Source: Gammaproteobacteria bacterium (GTDB taxonomy: Bacteria; Pseudomonadota; Gammaproteobacteria; Pseudomonadales; Oceanobacteraceae). From it: DNA of 45,371 nt. Made by a program: the position numbers and the translations under genes. The notes under the pieces are model-generated. The model had not been told where the DNA came from and did not search any database. It saw only the letters and a program-made list of their open reading frames with translations. The stretch is from assembly GCA_013373125.1 (NCBI GenBank), contig JABXIK010000108.1, forward strand, positions 1-45,371. The letters run 5' to 3'. Shown here piece after piece: positions 17,367-26,078 of the stretch; position 1 is the stretch's first letter, and each line of letters starts with the position of its first letter.

Positions 17367-17786
17367 TTAGATATCGTTACTGCTAATATCAGCAGCATCA
17401 TCTTCACCGCCCTCTTCACCATCGGCACCGAAAGAGATGATTTCATATTTATTGCGACCTTCTGAAAGATACAAGTAAGCATTACCCCATGGATCAACAG
17501 GTAGCTTTTTCATGTAGCCGCCAGACTTATAGTTCTTAGGCTCAGGAGAACCGGATGGTTTGTTTACTAGGGCCTCTAAACCTTGAGATGTAGATGGATA
17601 GCTGAAGTTATCAAGCTTGTACATATCCAATGCTTGCCCAATATTTGAAATTTCAGCCTTTGCTGTTTTTACACGCGCAGCACCTGCTTCACCAATAATA
17701 TTGGGTGCAACCATGGCAACAAGACCGGCCAGAATGGCAAGTACAACCATAATTTCAATAAGGGTAAAACCAGATTGTTTTTTCAT
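17367..17786 (-). CDS. gspG: Type II secretion major pseudopilin G
   Basis: GspG polymerises into the pseudopilus that pushes substrates through the outer-membrane secretin. The 139-residue protein begins MKKQSG|FTLIEIMVVLAILAGLVAMV, the strongest prepilin peptide of the operon. It carries the conserved YPSTSQGLEALV and LPVDPWGNAYLY motifs. The acidic C-terminal loop (SFGADGEEGGEDDAADI) corresponds to the calcium-binding site required for GspG folding. All features match in order and length. Confidence 0.97.
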   Translation of the reverse strand: MKKQSGFTLIEIMVVLAILAGLVAMVAPNIIGEAGAARVKTAKAEISNIGQALDMYKLDNFSYPSTSQGLEALVNKPSGSPEPKNYKSGGYMKKLPVDPWGNAYLYLSEGRNKYEIISFGADGEEGGEDDAADISSNDI

Positions 17787-17801
17787 TTTTCTTCCTTTTA
17801 A

Positions 17802-19016
17802 TTATCCGATCATTTGATTCATATTTAAAATAGGTAGCATGATGGCGATAACAATTAAAACCACCACACCACCCATTACTAGTAGCATGATAGGCTCAAA
17901 CATACTCACTAATGTGCTAATCGTATTCTGCAAGTCATTTTCTTGATTTTTCGCTGTACGCTCCAGCATAGAGTCAAGCTCACCACTGGCCTCGCCGCTG
18001 GCTATCATATGTAGCATTAATGGCGGAAAGACTTTTGTTTCTTGTAATGCATTGTGCAAACTTCCGCCCTCAGTTACCTGCTGACAAGCAATTTGAAGGC
18101 GCTCTTGAATGATTAGATTTTCAACTACTTGACCTGCAATTTTCATGGCTTCCACCAAAGGAACACCACTCGAATTTAAAATTGCTAAAGTGCTGATAAA
18201 GCGTGAGGTATTAAATCCCTTAATCATCTTGCCAAAAAAAGGCGTATGCAAAAGCATTAAATGATATCGTTCTTTTATATGAGGTTTTCTTAAAGACAAT
18301 TTAAAAGTGATGAACAGCGCAATAATAATAAATGCCATAAGAAAACCATGAGCCTGTAGAAAATCACTGGCAGAAATCATCGCTTGAGTTAAAGCAGGTA
18401 GCTCCTGCCCGTTTTTAACAAACACTTCCACAATGTCGGGCACAACATAAGTGAGCAAACCAACCACGATACCCACAGCCACAATACAAAGAATGATGGG
18501 ATATACTGCAGCCAGTTTGATTTTTTGCTGATTAACCTGGCTGTTTTCCATGTAATCAGCCAGTCGGTTCAATACCGTATCCAAATGTCCTGCATGTTCG
18601 CCCGCTGCAACGGTTGCACGATAAAGCGCTGGAAATGCATATGAGAATTCGTTAAGCGAATTGGCAAGGCTGTGCCCCTCCAAAACTTTAGATCGAATTT
18701 CTAAAATCATGGATTGTATGCGTTTTTTTTCTGTTTGCTCTGCTGTTGCTTTTAATGCTTCTTCAATTGGCAGGCCTGCACCAATCAAAGTAGATAATTG
18801 GCGCGTTAGTAATGCAAGATCCGCAGTTGAGATTGCTCGCTTAAATAGCTTAGCTAATGGGTTTTCAATGTTACGAGCTTCAGAGATGTCCACAGAGACA
18901 GGCATTAATTGCTTGTCTCTTAGTTGCTGGCGTACTTGTCTCGGGCTATCCGCTTCGATTACGCCTTTAACTTGCTTGCCTGTCGCGTCGAGAGCTTTAT
19001 ATTGAAATGCAGCCAT
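17802..19016 (-). CDS. gspF: Type II secretion inner-membrane platform protein F
   Basis: GspF is the polytopic core of the inner-membrane platform that moves pseudopilins. The 404 residues begin AAFQYKALDATGKQVKGVIEADSPRQVRQQLR in pieces typical of GspF. Two homologous cytoplasmic helical domains (about 70-170 and 270-375) are present, each with an acidic/Gly-rich turn such as GEHAGHLDTVLNRLADY and GEASGELDSMLERTA. Three membrane segments lie near 170-195, 220-240 and 375-400. Start follows gspE by 2 nt. Confidence 0.96.
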   Translation of the reverse strand: MAAFQYKALDATGKQVKGVIEADSPRQVRQQLRDKQLMPVSVDISEARNIENPLAKLFKRAISTADLALLTRQLSTLIGAGLPIEEALKATAEQTEKKRIQSMILEIRSKVLEGHSLANSLNEFSYAFPALYRATVAAGEHAGHLDTVLNRLADYMENSQVNQQKIKLAAVYPIILCIVAVGIVVGLLTYVVPDIVEVFVKNGQELPALTQAMISASDFLQAHGFLMAFIIIALFITFKLSLRKPHIKERYHLMLLHTPFFGKMIKGFNTSRFISTLAILNSSGVPLVEAMKIAGQVVENLIIQERLQIACQQVTEGGSLHNALQETKVFPPLMLHMIASGEASGELDSMLERTAKNQENDLQNTISTLVSMFEPIMLLVMGGVVVLIVIAIMLPILNMNQMIG

Positions 19017-19018
19017 GA

Positions 19019-20506
19019 TTACGCCTTAGTCACGCGTAAAACTTCTTCGAGCGTGGTTTCACCCTCAATCACTTTTTGCAGGCCATCTTGCTGAATGCTT
19101 TTGCTTTGAGTGCGGGCATATTTAACTAATTCAATTTCACCGGCGCCATTGTGGATGAGGGTTTTAAGGTGATCATCTACTTCTATGATTTCGTAAATAC
19201 CTCTACGACCCTTGTAGCCACTACCACCGCATTCGGTGCAGCCATTAGCGTGATAAATAGTGGTTTGTGCACCTGAGTTAAAGCCAAGTAATTCATTTTC
19301 AGCCTCATCGGCTTGATACGGAGTTTTACACTCATGACAAAGAGTTCGCACGAGTCGCTGAGCAACCACGCCAACCAAGCTGGATGCCAGTAAGAAAGGC
19401 TCAATCCCCATGTCTTGTAAGCGAGTCACTGCACCAACAGCTGTATTAGTATGCAAGGTGGATAACACTAGGTGGCCCGTCAAAGAAGCCTGTACAGCAA
19501 TCTCTACGGTTTCACGGTCACGAATCTCACCAATCATCACGACGTCTGGGTCTTGTCGTAAAATTGCTCTTAATCCACGAGCAAATGTCATATCCACTTT
19601 TGTATTAACTTGAGTTTGACCAATGCCGGGAAGACTGTACTCCACAGGATCTTCTACCGTTAGGATGTTGCGCGAGCGATCATTTAATTCGCTAAGTGCA
19701 GCATATAGTGAAGTGGTTTTACCAGAGCCAGTGGGGCCAGTTACTAGGATAATGCCGTGTGGCTTGTGAATGATATTGAGCAGTCGTTTCAAATTGTCGC
19801 CGCGCATACCAAGCTGAGTTAGATTTAGTCGCCCTGCTTGTTTGTCTAGCAAACGCATCACTACGCGTTCGCCGTGACTTGATGGCATGGTTGAGACACG
19901 TACATCTACTTCACGACCAGCGATTCTTAATGCGATGCGGCCATCCTGCGGAATACGCTTTTCTGCAATATCAAGTTTGGACATAACCTTGATACGGCTA
20001 ACTAAAAGTGGTGCAAGCGCCCTTCTGGGTTCTAGAACTTCTTGTAAAACCCCATCTACACGAGAGCGAACCACTAAGCGCTTTTCAAAGGTTTCAATAT
20101 GGATGTCCGATGCATTTCGCTTTACTGCATCGGTCAAAATTCCGTTTATTAAACGTACGATTGGAGCATCATCTTCTTGCTCTAGAAGATCGGCCGTTTC
20201 TTGTATGGCATTGGCAAGGCTTGCTAGATCCAAGTCATCGCCCAATTCTTCCATGGCCTCGCGACTGTCAGCCGACTCTTGATAAATACGGGCTAGCTGT
20301 AAGTCAAAATCTTCGTCACTGACGGCTTCAAATTTTATCGGGCCAGGTAAAACGCGCAGGCACTCTAAGAACGCTTGATTTGGGGTCGAGTCTTTATGCC
20401 AGGCCAAGTAGCTTTGATCGCTTTGATTTTGAGCTACCAATCCATAGCGCTTGGCAAAACCATATGGCAATCGTTCCGGACGATTTTCAGCTTCAACTGC
20501 TTCCAC
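19019..20506 (-). CDS. gspE: Type II secretion ATPase E
   Basis: GspE is the cytoplasmic hexameric ATPase that powers pseudopilus growth. The 495-residue protein has an N-terminal domain for GspL contact (about 1-100), a PAS-like ND2 domain ([20 protein letters not shown]), Walker A in [10 protein letters not shown] near 256-265, the Asp box TVEDPVEY, Walker B in [12 protein letters not shown], the His box STLHTN and a zinc-binding tetracysteine module (CHEC and CTEC). It is the first gene of the nine-gene gsp operon. The start codon is GTG. gspC, gspD and gspN are absent from this operon and must be elsewhere if the system works. Confidence 0.96.
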   Translation of the reverse strand: MEAVEAENRPERLPYGFAKRYGLVAQNQSDQSYLAWHKDSTPNQAFLECLRVLPGPIKFEAVSDEDFDLQLARIYQESADSREAMEELGDDLDLASLANAIQETADLLEQEDDAPIVRLINGILTDAVKRNASDIHIETFEKRLVVRSRVDGVLQEVLEPRRALAPLLVSRIKVMSKLDIAEKRIPQDGRIALRIAGREVDVRVSTMPSSHGERVVMRLLDKQAGRLNLTQLGMRGDNLKRLLNIIHKPHGIILVTGPTGSGKTTSLYAALSELNDRSRNILTVEDPVEYSLPGIGQTQVNTKVDMTFARGLRAILRQDPDVVMIGEIRDRETVEIAVQASLTGHLVLSTLHTNTAVGAVTRLQDMGIEPFLLASSLVGVVAQRLVRTLCHECKTPYQADEAENELLGFNSGAQTTIYHANGCTECGGSGYKGRRGIYEIIEVDDHLKTLIHNGAGEIELVKYARTQSKSIQQDGLQKVIEGETTLEEVLRVTKA

Positions 20507-20559
20507 GTTTACTTCACTTATTATTATCAGGGCCTATATGACCGCTAGTGTACCGCCTA

Positions 20560-20577
20560 GTTTCATATAATTGAAAC
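20560..20577. promoter_or_regulatory. Inverted repeat in the gspE promoter region
   Basis: GTTTCA and TGAAAC are perfect arms around TATAAT. On the minus strand a TTGTCA -35-like hexamer lies just upstream (revcomp of 20584-20589) with a TATGAA-like -10 about 16 nt on, so the repeat would overlap a gspE promoter. A candidate operator only. Confidence 0.3.
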
Positions 20578-20624
20578 CATGCATGACAATTTTGCGACCA
20601 TAATAATACTGAAATGTTACAGAT

Positions 20625-20657
20625 AAAAAAAAGCCTGGTATTAACCAGGCTTTTTTT
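20625..20657 (-). terminator. Rho-independent terminator of etfBA
   Basis: AAGCCTGG and CCAGGCTT pair around a 6-nt loop, flanked by an eight-A run and a seven-T run, making a strong hairpin with a U-tract in either direction. It lies 16 nt past the etfA stop and insulates the gsp operon from etfBA. Confidence 0.92.
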
Positions 20658-20672
20658 GACTAGAAGCTAAGC

Positions 20673-21602
20673 TTAAAGCTTGCTGTCTAGCTCAGGTATG
20701 GCTTCAAACAAGTCAGCCACTAGGCCGTAGTCTGCCACTTGGAAGATAGGCGCTTCTTCGTCTTTGTTGATAGCAACAATAACTTTAGAGTCCTTCATAC
20801 CTGCAAGATGCTGGATGGCACCAGAGATACCAACTGCAACATATAGGTTTGGCGCAACAATTTTACCTGTTTGACCAACTTGCATGTCGTTAGGAACGAA
20901 GCCAGCATCAACCGCTGCACGAGATGCACCAACACCAGCGCCGATTTTATCAGCCAGCTTGTAAAGCATTTCGAAGTTATCGCCGTTTTGCATGCCACGA
21001 CCACCAGAAATGATGATGTCAGCAGCAGTTAGTTCAGGACGATCAGACTTAGCTAGTTCTTCGCCTACGAAAGAAGAAATACCTTTATCGGCAACAGCAG
21101 AGCCGTTTTCGATAGAAGCAGAGCCACCTTCAGCAGCAACTGGATCAAAACCAGTAGCACGCACGGTGATAACTTTGATTGCATCAGCAGATTGAACGGT
21201 TGCAATTGCATTACCCGCGTAGATTGGGCGTGCAAATGTGTCAGCAGATTCTACTTTTACGATCTCAGAGATCATATTTACATCTAAAAGTGCAGCGGTA
21301 CGTGGCAAGAAATCTTTACCAGTCGTAGTCGCAGCAGCAAGAATGTGGCTGTAGCCTTTACCTAATTCAGCAACTAGATCACCCATAGGCTCACCTAGTT
21401 GTTGAGCGTAAGCTGCATCATCTACTAAAATAACTTTGCTCACGCCTTCAGCTTTAGCAGCTGCATCAGCAGCAGCTTGACAGCCTTGACCAGCTACAAG
21501 TACATCAATATCGCCGCCGATAGCTTTAGCCGCAGCGATCGTGTTTAAAGTCGCACCCTTTAGGGTAGCGTTATCGTGTTCAGCAACAACTAAAATACCC
21601 AT
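20673..21602 (-). CDS. etfA: Electron transfer flavoprotein subunit alpha
   Basis: EtfA with EtfB forms the FAD-containing electron carrier that takes electrons from acyl-CoA and other dehydrogenases to ETF-ubiquinone oxidoreductase. The 309 residues show the N-terminal nucleotide-fold domain ([19 protein letters not shown]) and the C-terminal FAD domain with VSGGRGM-like [39 protein letters not shown] and the final [23 protein letters not shown] signature. ATG overlaps the etfB stop as TAATG, indicating coupled translation. Ordinary in every respect. Confidence 0.97.
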   Translation of the reverse strand: MGILVVAEHDNATLKGATLNTIAAAKAIGGDIDVLVAGQGCQAAADAAAKAEGVSKVILVDDAAYAQQLGEPMGDLVAELGKGYSHILAAATTTGKDFLPRTAALLDVNMISEIVKVESADTFARPIYAGNAIATVQSADAIKVITVRATGFDPVAAEGGSASIENGSAVADKGISSFVGEELAKSDRPELTAADIIISGGRGMQNGDNFEMLYKLADKIGAGVGASRAAVDAGFVPNDMQVGQTGKIVAPNLYVAVGISGAIQHLAGMKDSKVIVAINKDEEAPIFQVADYGLVADLFEAIPELDSKL

Positions 21603-22351
21603 TACAGCACCTTCGCTTCTGTCTTAAGTTTTTCAACTAGCTCATCAACGCTTGCCACTTTAATACCAGCAGAACGTTCTGCAGGTGGCTCAACTTTAAC
21701 TAGAGTTTGAGTAGACTTAATTTCCACACCAAGATCGGCAGGCGTAAGCACATCTAGAGGCTTACGCTTAGCTTTCATGATGTTTGGTAGAGACGCATAA
21801 CGTGGCTCATTCAAACGCAAGTCTGTAGTAACGATTGCAGGTAGAGTTAGACCAACAGTGCGCAGACCGCCGTCAATTTCACGTGTTACGTTTACTTTGT
21901 CGCCATCAACCGCAACTTCAGAGGCGAAAGTACCTTGAGGCATGCCAGTCAATGCACCTAGCATTTGACCAGTTTGGTTGTTGTCGTTATCGATAGATTG
22001 CTTACCTAGAATAACTAGTTGTGGCTGCTCTTTCTCAACAACCGCTTTAAGTGCTTTAGCAACAGATAAAGACTCTAGTTTTTCTTCAGTTTCAATTAGG
22101 ATGCCGCGATCAGCACCTAATGCAAGAGCGGTACGGATTTGCTCTTGGGCAACTTTAGGACCAATGGAAACCACAACGATTTCAGAAGCAACGCCTTTTT
22201 CTTTAAGGCGAACCGCTTCTTCTACTGCGATTTCACAAAATGGATTCATGGCCATCTTAACGTTGGTTAGGTCAACGTCAGAATTATCAGCCTTAACGCG
22301 CACTTTTACGTTGTAATCAATTACACGCTTAACAGCTACAAGAACCTTCAT
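21602..22351 (-). CDS. etfB: Electron transfer flavoprotein subunit beta
   Basis: EtfB is the AMP-binding partner of EtfA. The 249 residues carry the family opening [20 protein letters not shown], the [22 protein letters not shown] segment ([16 protein letters not shown]), the signature [13 protein letters not shown], and [21 protein letters not shown], followed by the recognition-loop region [30 protein letters not shown] used to dock dehydrogenases. It heads the etfBA operon, which diverges from the ETF-QO gene across a 410-nt control region. Confidence 0.97.
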   Translation of the reverse strand: MKVLVAVKRVIDYNVKVRVKADNSDVDLTNVKMAMNPFCEIAVEEAVRLKEKGVASEIVVVSIGPKVAQEQIRTALALGADRGILIETEEKLESLSVAKALKAVVEKEQPQLVILGKQSIDNDNNQTGQMLGALTGMPQGTFASEVAVDGDKVNVTREIDGGLRTVGLTLPAIVTTDLRLNEPRYASLPNIMKAKRKPLDVLTPADLGVEIKSTQTLVKVEPPAERSAGIKVASVDELVEKLKTEAKVL

Positions 22352-22545
22352 AGATTCCCCGTCAAGTTGAGTGGATTTAAATAAGCAGAACGATGAGAGC
22401 CAAAAAACATTTAACGACCGCCCGCTTTAACGGCGGAACATATTGCGCTTAATTCTCATTAAGGTCAATAAATCCCAAAATAGGTCAGTAAACATCCAGT
22501 CCAACGCAAAATTCTACTTGGCTAAACATTTGTAAACTGAATTCT

Positions 22546-22565
22546 ATTCAAACGCGCGTTTGAAT
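22546..22565. promoter_or_regulatory. 20-bp palindrome, candidate PsrA-type operator
   Basis: ATTCAAACGCGCGTTTGAAT is a perfect palindrome. Its core CAAAC-GCGC-GTTTG fits the C/G-AAAC-N2-4-GTTT-G/C pattern described for PsrA, the TetR-family fatty-acid-responsive repressor of beta-oxidation and ETF genes in Pseudomonas and relatives. The location between etfBA and the ETF-QO gene matches that regulon. Binding is inferred, not shown. Confidence 0.65.
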
Positions 22566-22642
22566 GCTAGTCTGAATATGACGATTTACCGTTTAAATGT
22601 ATTGAATACACAGTGTAGTCCGTTTTTTAACATCATTATGAT

Positions 22643-22671
22643 TTGGCCAAATTCAAGTAAATCAGTATACT
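22643..22671 (+). promoter_or_regulatory. Sigma70 promoter for the ETF-QO gene
   Basis: TTGGCC (22643-22648), a 17-nt spacer and TATACT (22666-22671) form a good sigma70 promoter. Transcription would start about 85 nt before the ATG at 22762, leaving a moderately long leader. Confidence 0.6.
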
Positions 22672-22761
22672 ACGCCGAATTTTTTGGCTGATTTGGCCGT
22701 ATTTTAACCACAGCCTACATAAGAAATGGCTGAGTTAGCTTGAGATAACGAGGAGAGTTCT

Positions 22762-24405
22762 ATGGAACGCGAAGCGATGGAATATGATGTCGTCATAGTT
22801 GGTGGCGGCCCGTCTGGTCTATCTACGGCCATTCGCTTAATGCAGCTTGCACAAGAAAAAGGCCAAGAGCTAAGCGTTTGCTTGGTTGAAAAAGCCGCAG
22901 AAGTTGGCGGTCATATCCTATCTGGTGCTGTTATCGAAGATCGTGCTCTTGCCGAACTTTTCCCAGATTATAAAGAAATGGGTGCCCCACTAAACACGCC
23001 TGTTCTAAAAGACGAAGTTTACTTCCTGACTAGCCCAGAAAAAGGCATCAAGACTCCAAATTGGATGATTCCAAAGCCTATGCACAATGATGGCAACTTT
23101 GTTGTGAGTCTTGGTAATGTTGTTCGCTGGTTAGGCGAGCAAGCAGAAAACCTAGGCGTTGAAATCTACCCAGGTTTTGCAGCTGCTGAGTACATCGTAG
23201 AAGATGGCGTTGTTAAAGGTATTATTACTGGTGACATGGGTGTAAGCCATGACGGTGAGCAAACTGAGAACTACATGCCTGGCATGGAACTTCGCGGTAA
23301 ATACACTATTTTTGCCGAAGGTTGTCGTGGACATCTTGGCAAGCAGCTTATCTCTGAGTTCAAATTGGACGAAGGTAAAGATCCTCAGCATTATGGCATC
23401 GGTATCAAAGAGCTTTGGGATATTAATCCAGAGCTACACCAAGAAGGCCTTGTTATTCACGGTGCTGGCTGGCCTCTAAGTGAATCTGGTTCTACCGGTG
23501 GTTTCTTCCTTTACCACGCTGAAAACAATCAGGTTGTTGTTGGTTTGATTACCGATCTATCTTACTCAAACCCACACGTTAGCCCATTTGATGAATTCCA
23601 ACGCATGAAGCACCACCCAGTACTGAAAAAGTATTTGGAAGGTGGTAAGCGCGTATCTTACGGTGCTCGCGCCATTGCCAAAGGCGGCCTAAATAGCTTA
23701 CCTAAAATGACCTTCCCTGGTGGCTTGGTTGTGGGTTGTGATGCAGGTACTTTGAACTTCTCGAAGATCAAGGGTACTCACACTGCAATGAAGAGCGGTA
23801 TCGTTGCTGCTGAGCAAATCATTTCAGCCATTGAAGCTGGTCGCGCTAATGATGAACTAGTTGAATACACTGCTGCATTTGAAGCGTCTTGGGCTCATAA
23901 AGAATTACATGAAAGCCGTAACTTTGGTCCAGCTATGCACAAATTCGGTACATTCGGAGGTGCTGCGTTCAACTACATTACGCACAACATCTTCCCTATT
24001 CCGGTTACTTTGCATGACACGACGCCAGATTACGCAACTCTGAAGCCTGCAGCCGAGTCTAAGAAAATTGACTATCCGAAGCCAGATGGCGTGATTAGCT
24101 TTGCTAAATTGGACTCTGTATTCATTGGTAACGTTAACCATGCAGAAGATCAGCCATGTCACTTGCGTTTAACTGATGCAAACATCCCATTAGAGAAAAA
24201 CCTTCCTCTATACGATGAGCCAGCGCAACGTTACTGCCCTGCTGGTGTTTATGAGATTGTTGAAAACGAAGCTGGTGATAAGCGCTTCCAAATCAACTCT
24301 CAAAACTGCGTGCATTGTAAAACCTGTGATATTAAAGATCCTGCACAGAACATCACCTGGGTTACCCCAGAAGGCTCTGGCGGTCCAAACTATCCAAATA
24401 TGTAA
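22762..24405 (+). CDS. Electron transfer flavoprotein-ubiquinone oxidoreductase
   Basis: ETF-QO is a peripheral membrane flavoprotein that passes electrons from reduced ETF to ubiquinone. The 547 residues begin with the FAD-binding VVIVGGGPSGLS (10-21), continue with the GAVIEDRAL and GAKAIPKGG-like (GARAIAKGGLNSLPK) segments and end with a ferredoxin-like 4Fe-4S domain whose ligands are Cys492 (CPAGVYE) and Cys516, Cys519, Cys522 (CVHCKTC). The C-terminus GGPNYPNM is typical of the family. AGGAG lies 6 nt before the chosen ATG; a second ATG six codons on lacks such a site. It works with the divergent etfBA genes. Confidence 0.97.
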   Translation: MEREAMEYDVVIVGGGPSGLSTAIRLMQLAQEKGQELSVCLVEKAAEVGGHILSGAVIEDRALAELFPDYKEMGAPLNTPVLKDEVYFLTSPEKGIKTPNWMIPKPMHNDGNFVVSLGNVVRWLGEQAENLGVEIYPGFAAAEYIVEDGVVKGIITGDMGVSHDGEQTENYMPGMELRGKYTIFAEGCRGHLGKQLISEFKLDEGKDPQHYGIGIKELWDINPELHQEGLVIHGAGWPLSESGSTGGFFLYHAENNQVVVGLITDLSYSNPHVSPFDEFQRMKHHPVLKKYLEGGKRVSYGARAIAKGGLNSLPKMTFPGGLVVGCDAGTLNFSKIKGTHTAMKSGIVAAEQIISAIEAGRANDELVEYTAAFEASWAHKELHESRNFGPAMHKFGTFGGAAFNYITHNIFPIPVTLHDTTPDYATLKPAAESKKIDYPKPDGVISFAKLDSVFIGNVNHAEDQPCHLRLTDANIPLEKNLPLYDEPAQRYCPAGVYEIVENEAGDKRFQINSQNCVHCKTCDIKDPAQNITWVTPEGSGGPNYPNM

Positions 24406-24417
24406 TACACGCATAGT

Positions 24418-24445
24418 AAAAAAGGAGCCCAAGGGCTCCTTTTTT
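24418..24445. terminator. Bidirectional terminator after ETF-QO
   Basis: AAAAAAGGAGCCC and GGGCTCCTTTTTT pair with only AA between them (effective 4-nt loop). T-tracts occur in both directions, but on the minus strand the nearest gene end is 70 nt away, at 24518. Confidence 0.9.
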
Positions 24446-24517
24446 ATGTCTTTAATTGTCTAATTTATTAAATACTAATAACTGTTCATTATTTGTTCCC
24501 CGTGGAACATTATTTGA

Positions 24518-25057
24518 TCAGTCTTTTTCATTATCGATGGCAAATTCACAGCTATCACTTAATACCCAAAAACACCCATTCTTTTCGAATGCCAAATCAG
24601 CAAGCTGATAAAATACATTACGGCTTAGTCGGGCATACATATTGCCCCTAATCAAAACCTTAGGTGCTTCATGTTCGTCAGTAATCATCGGATTCTTATG
24701 GTTTAGCTCTATCTCGTCACCCGTATTGGTTATCATTCTTATTATTTGGCTTGGGTTGCCTTGATTTATCACTTCCATAAGAACAACAACAAACGGCTGA
24801 TCCTCAACAGAGATCCTCCATTTCTCAACTGGGGTTACTAGGAAATAATCATCGTCTTCCCGTTTAAGTATGGTACTAAATAGACGCACGAGTTTTTCTC
24901 GCTTAATTTCATCCCCTTCATGCAACCAAGCGCCATTGCTACAAATCCGCATATCCATATCACCTGATAATTGGGGATTCCAAGACTCAACAGGCGGCAA
25001 AACATCTGGCATATCGAGAAACTTGCCAAGTTGACCACTTAGATTTGAAAGCTTCAT
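24518..25057 (-). CDS. DUF1285 family protein
   Basis: The 179-residue product matches the DUF1285 family of unknown function through PPVESWNPQLSGDMDMRI, GAWLHEGDEIKREKLVRLFSTIL, DDDYFLVTPVEKWRI and VEDQPFVVV. Structures in this family show two small beta-rich domains, and no enzymatic residues are agreed on. The ATG at 25057 follows a GAGGGGG ribosome site and overlaps the radical SAM stop as TAATG. An in-frame GTG at 25075 is less likely because it would lie inside that gene before the ribosome site. Translational coupling to the radical SAM gene suggests a shared task. Confidence 0.82.
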   Translation of the reverse strand: MKLSNLSGQLGKFLDMPDVLPPVESWNPQLSGDMDMRICSNGAWLHEGDEIKREKLVRLFSTILKREDDDYFLVTPVEKWRISVEDQPFVVVLMEVINQGNPSQIIRMITNTGDEIELNHKNPMITDEHEAPKVLIRGNMYARLSRNVFYQLADLAFEKNGCFWVLSDSCEFAIDNEKD

Positions 25058-25941
25058 TAAAGCCCCCTCTGCCACTCTTGACGCAGTTTGATCTTATTGG
25101 GCTGATAAAGTGCTGTATCAATTTGATCAAGCAGCGCCTGCTTATCAGCACCCAGAATACCTTTTAACGGCAGGTAATTACTGGCGTGATCGCTTCTGTA
25201 GATGGTATTTTCTAATTCTAGGTGCGATATAAAATGCTTAAGCTCTAAAAATAAAGCCGTTTGGTCCATGAGGCTCCATTCGTAGTTAAATCCTGCTTTC
25301 AGTCTATCCTCTCCAAGTGGAAAGCTCACAACCAAGGTAGATAGATAATCAGGTTGAGCTTCATTCATTAGTTTGGCGCTATTTATTGCATGCTGCTCAC
25401 TATACTTGGGGCCACCCAATCCATTTAATATCATGACTGATGAACGCAAACCTGCCCGCTTAATTTTTACGAGTGCATCTAATTGGGTTTCGTAAGTTTC
25501 TCCTTTACTTACCATCTCCAATACCTGGGTATCGCCAGACTCACAACCCACATAAAGAATATCCAAGCCTAAGGACTTCAACCGCTTAAGATCTTCTACG
25601 GATTTTTTATAAATGTTTCGAGGCAGACAGTAACTAGAGACCCTTTTCACAGTAGGTAGATGCTGTCTGATCATATTGAGGATGGATTCAAGTTTACGCA
25701 TGGGAAGCACCATGGCATCACCATCAGCTAAGAAGACCTTCTCAAATGGTACTCTCGAGCTGGCTGCCTTGATGATATCTTGCTCAATTTCCTCTTCCTT
25801 TCTTGCGCGGAATTTTTTCTGCTCTTGCGTGTACATCTCACAGAAGGTGCATTTATTCCACGAGCAACCATTCGTCACCTGTAAAATTAGGGAGCGAGCC
25901 TCACTTGGCGGTCTAAAAACGGGCTCAATATAAGACAACAT
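25057..25941 (-). CDS. Radical SAM protein with CX4CX2C cluster motif
   Basis: The 294-residue protein binds a 4Fe-4S cluster through CSWNKCTFC, where the first two cysteines are separated by four residues rather than the common three; this spacing occurs in a known subgroup annotated simply as radical SAM or HemN-like. Later conserved elements include FLADGDAMVLP, YCLPRNI, LYVGCESGDTQVLEMVSKG and LNGLGG, giving a full SAM-binding barrel of about 200 residues. No second cluster or B12 domain is seen. The start giving MLSYIEPVF is chosen because AGAGAGG lies at good spacing; an upstream frame start at 25989 lacks support. Substrate unknown. Confidence 0.85.
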   Translation of the reverse strand: MLSYIEPVFRPPSEARSLILQVTNGCSWNKCTFCEMYTQEQKKFRARKEEEIEQDIIKAASSRVPFEKVFLADGDAMVLPMRKLESILNMIRQHLPTVKRVSSYCLPRNIYKKSVEDLKRLKSLGLDILYVGCESGDTQVLEMVSKGETYETQLDALVKIKRAGLRSSVMILNGLGGPKYSEQHAINSAKLMNEAQPDYLSTLVVSFPLGEDRLKAGFNYEWSLMDQTALFLELKHFISHLELENTIYRSDHASNYLPLKGILGADKQALLDQIDTALYQPNKIKLRQEWQRGL

Positions 25942-26045
25942 ACAAATACCTCTCTTAATTGCCGCCATTTTCTCATGACATAGGTACAACCACCATTATC
26001 AGGAGCAAAATAACAATAAATAAAGCTGAGCAAAGCCTGACTAAA

Positions 26046-26054
26046 TGGTAAAAT
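26046..26054 (+). promoter_or_regulatory. Extended -10 promoter for rapA
   Basis: TGGTAAAAT is an extended -10 (TGn plus TAAAAT) followed by the GC-rich TCGCGC. It lies 24 nt before the rapA ATG. The -35 region (CTGAGC) is weak. Confidence 0.5.
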
Positions 26055-26078
26055 TCGCGCTTCTGTTTCGGGGGTGTT

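Larger units (their letters stand above)
22352..22761. other. 410-nt divergent control region between etfBA and ETF-QO
   Basis: No plausible gene is seen. The region holds the 20-bp perfect palindrome at 22546-22565, a good sigma70 promoter for the ETF-QO gene at 22643-22671, and weaker minus-strand promoter-like elements (a TTGACC hexamer, revcomp of 22463-22468) that could serve etfBA. The length allows separate control of the two transcripts. Confidence 0.7.
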
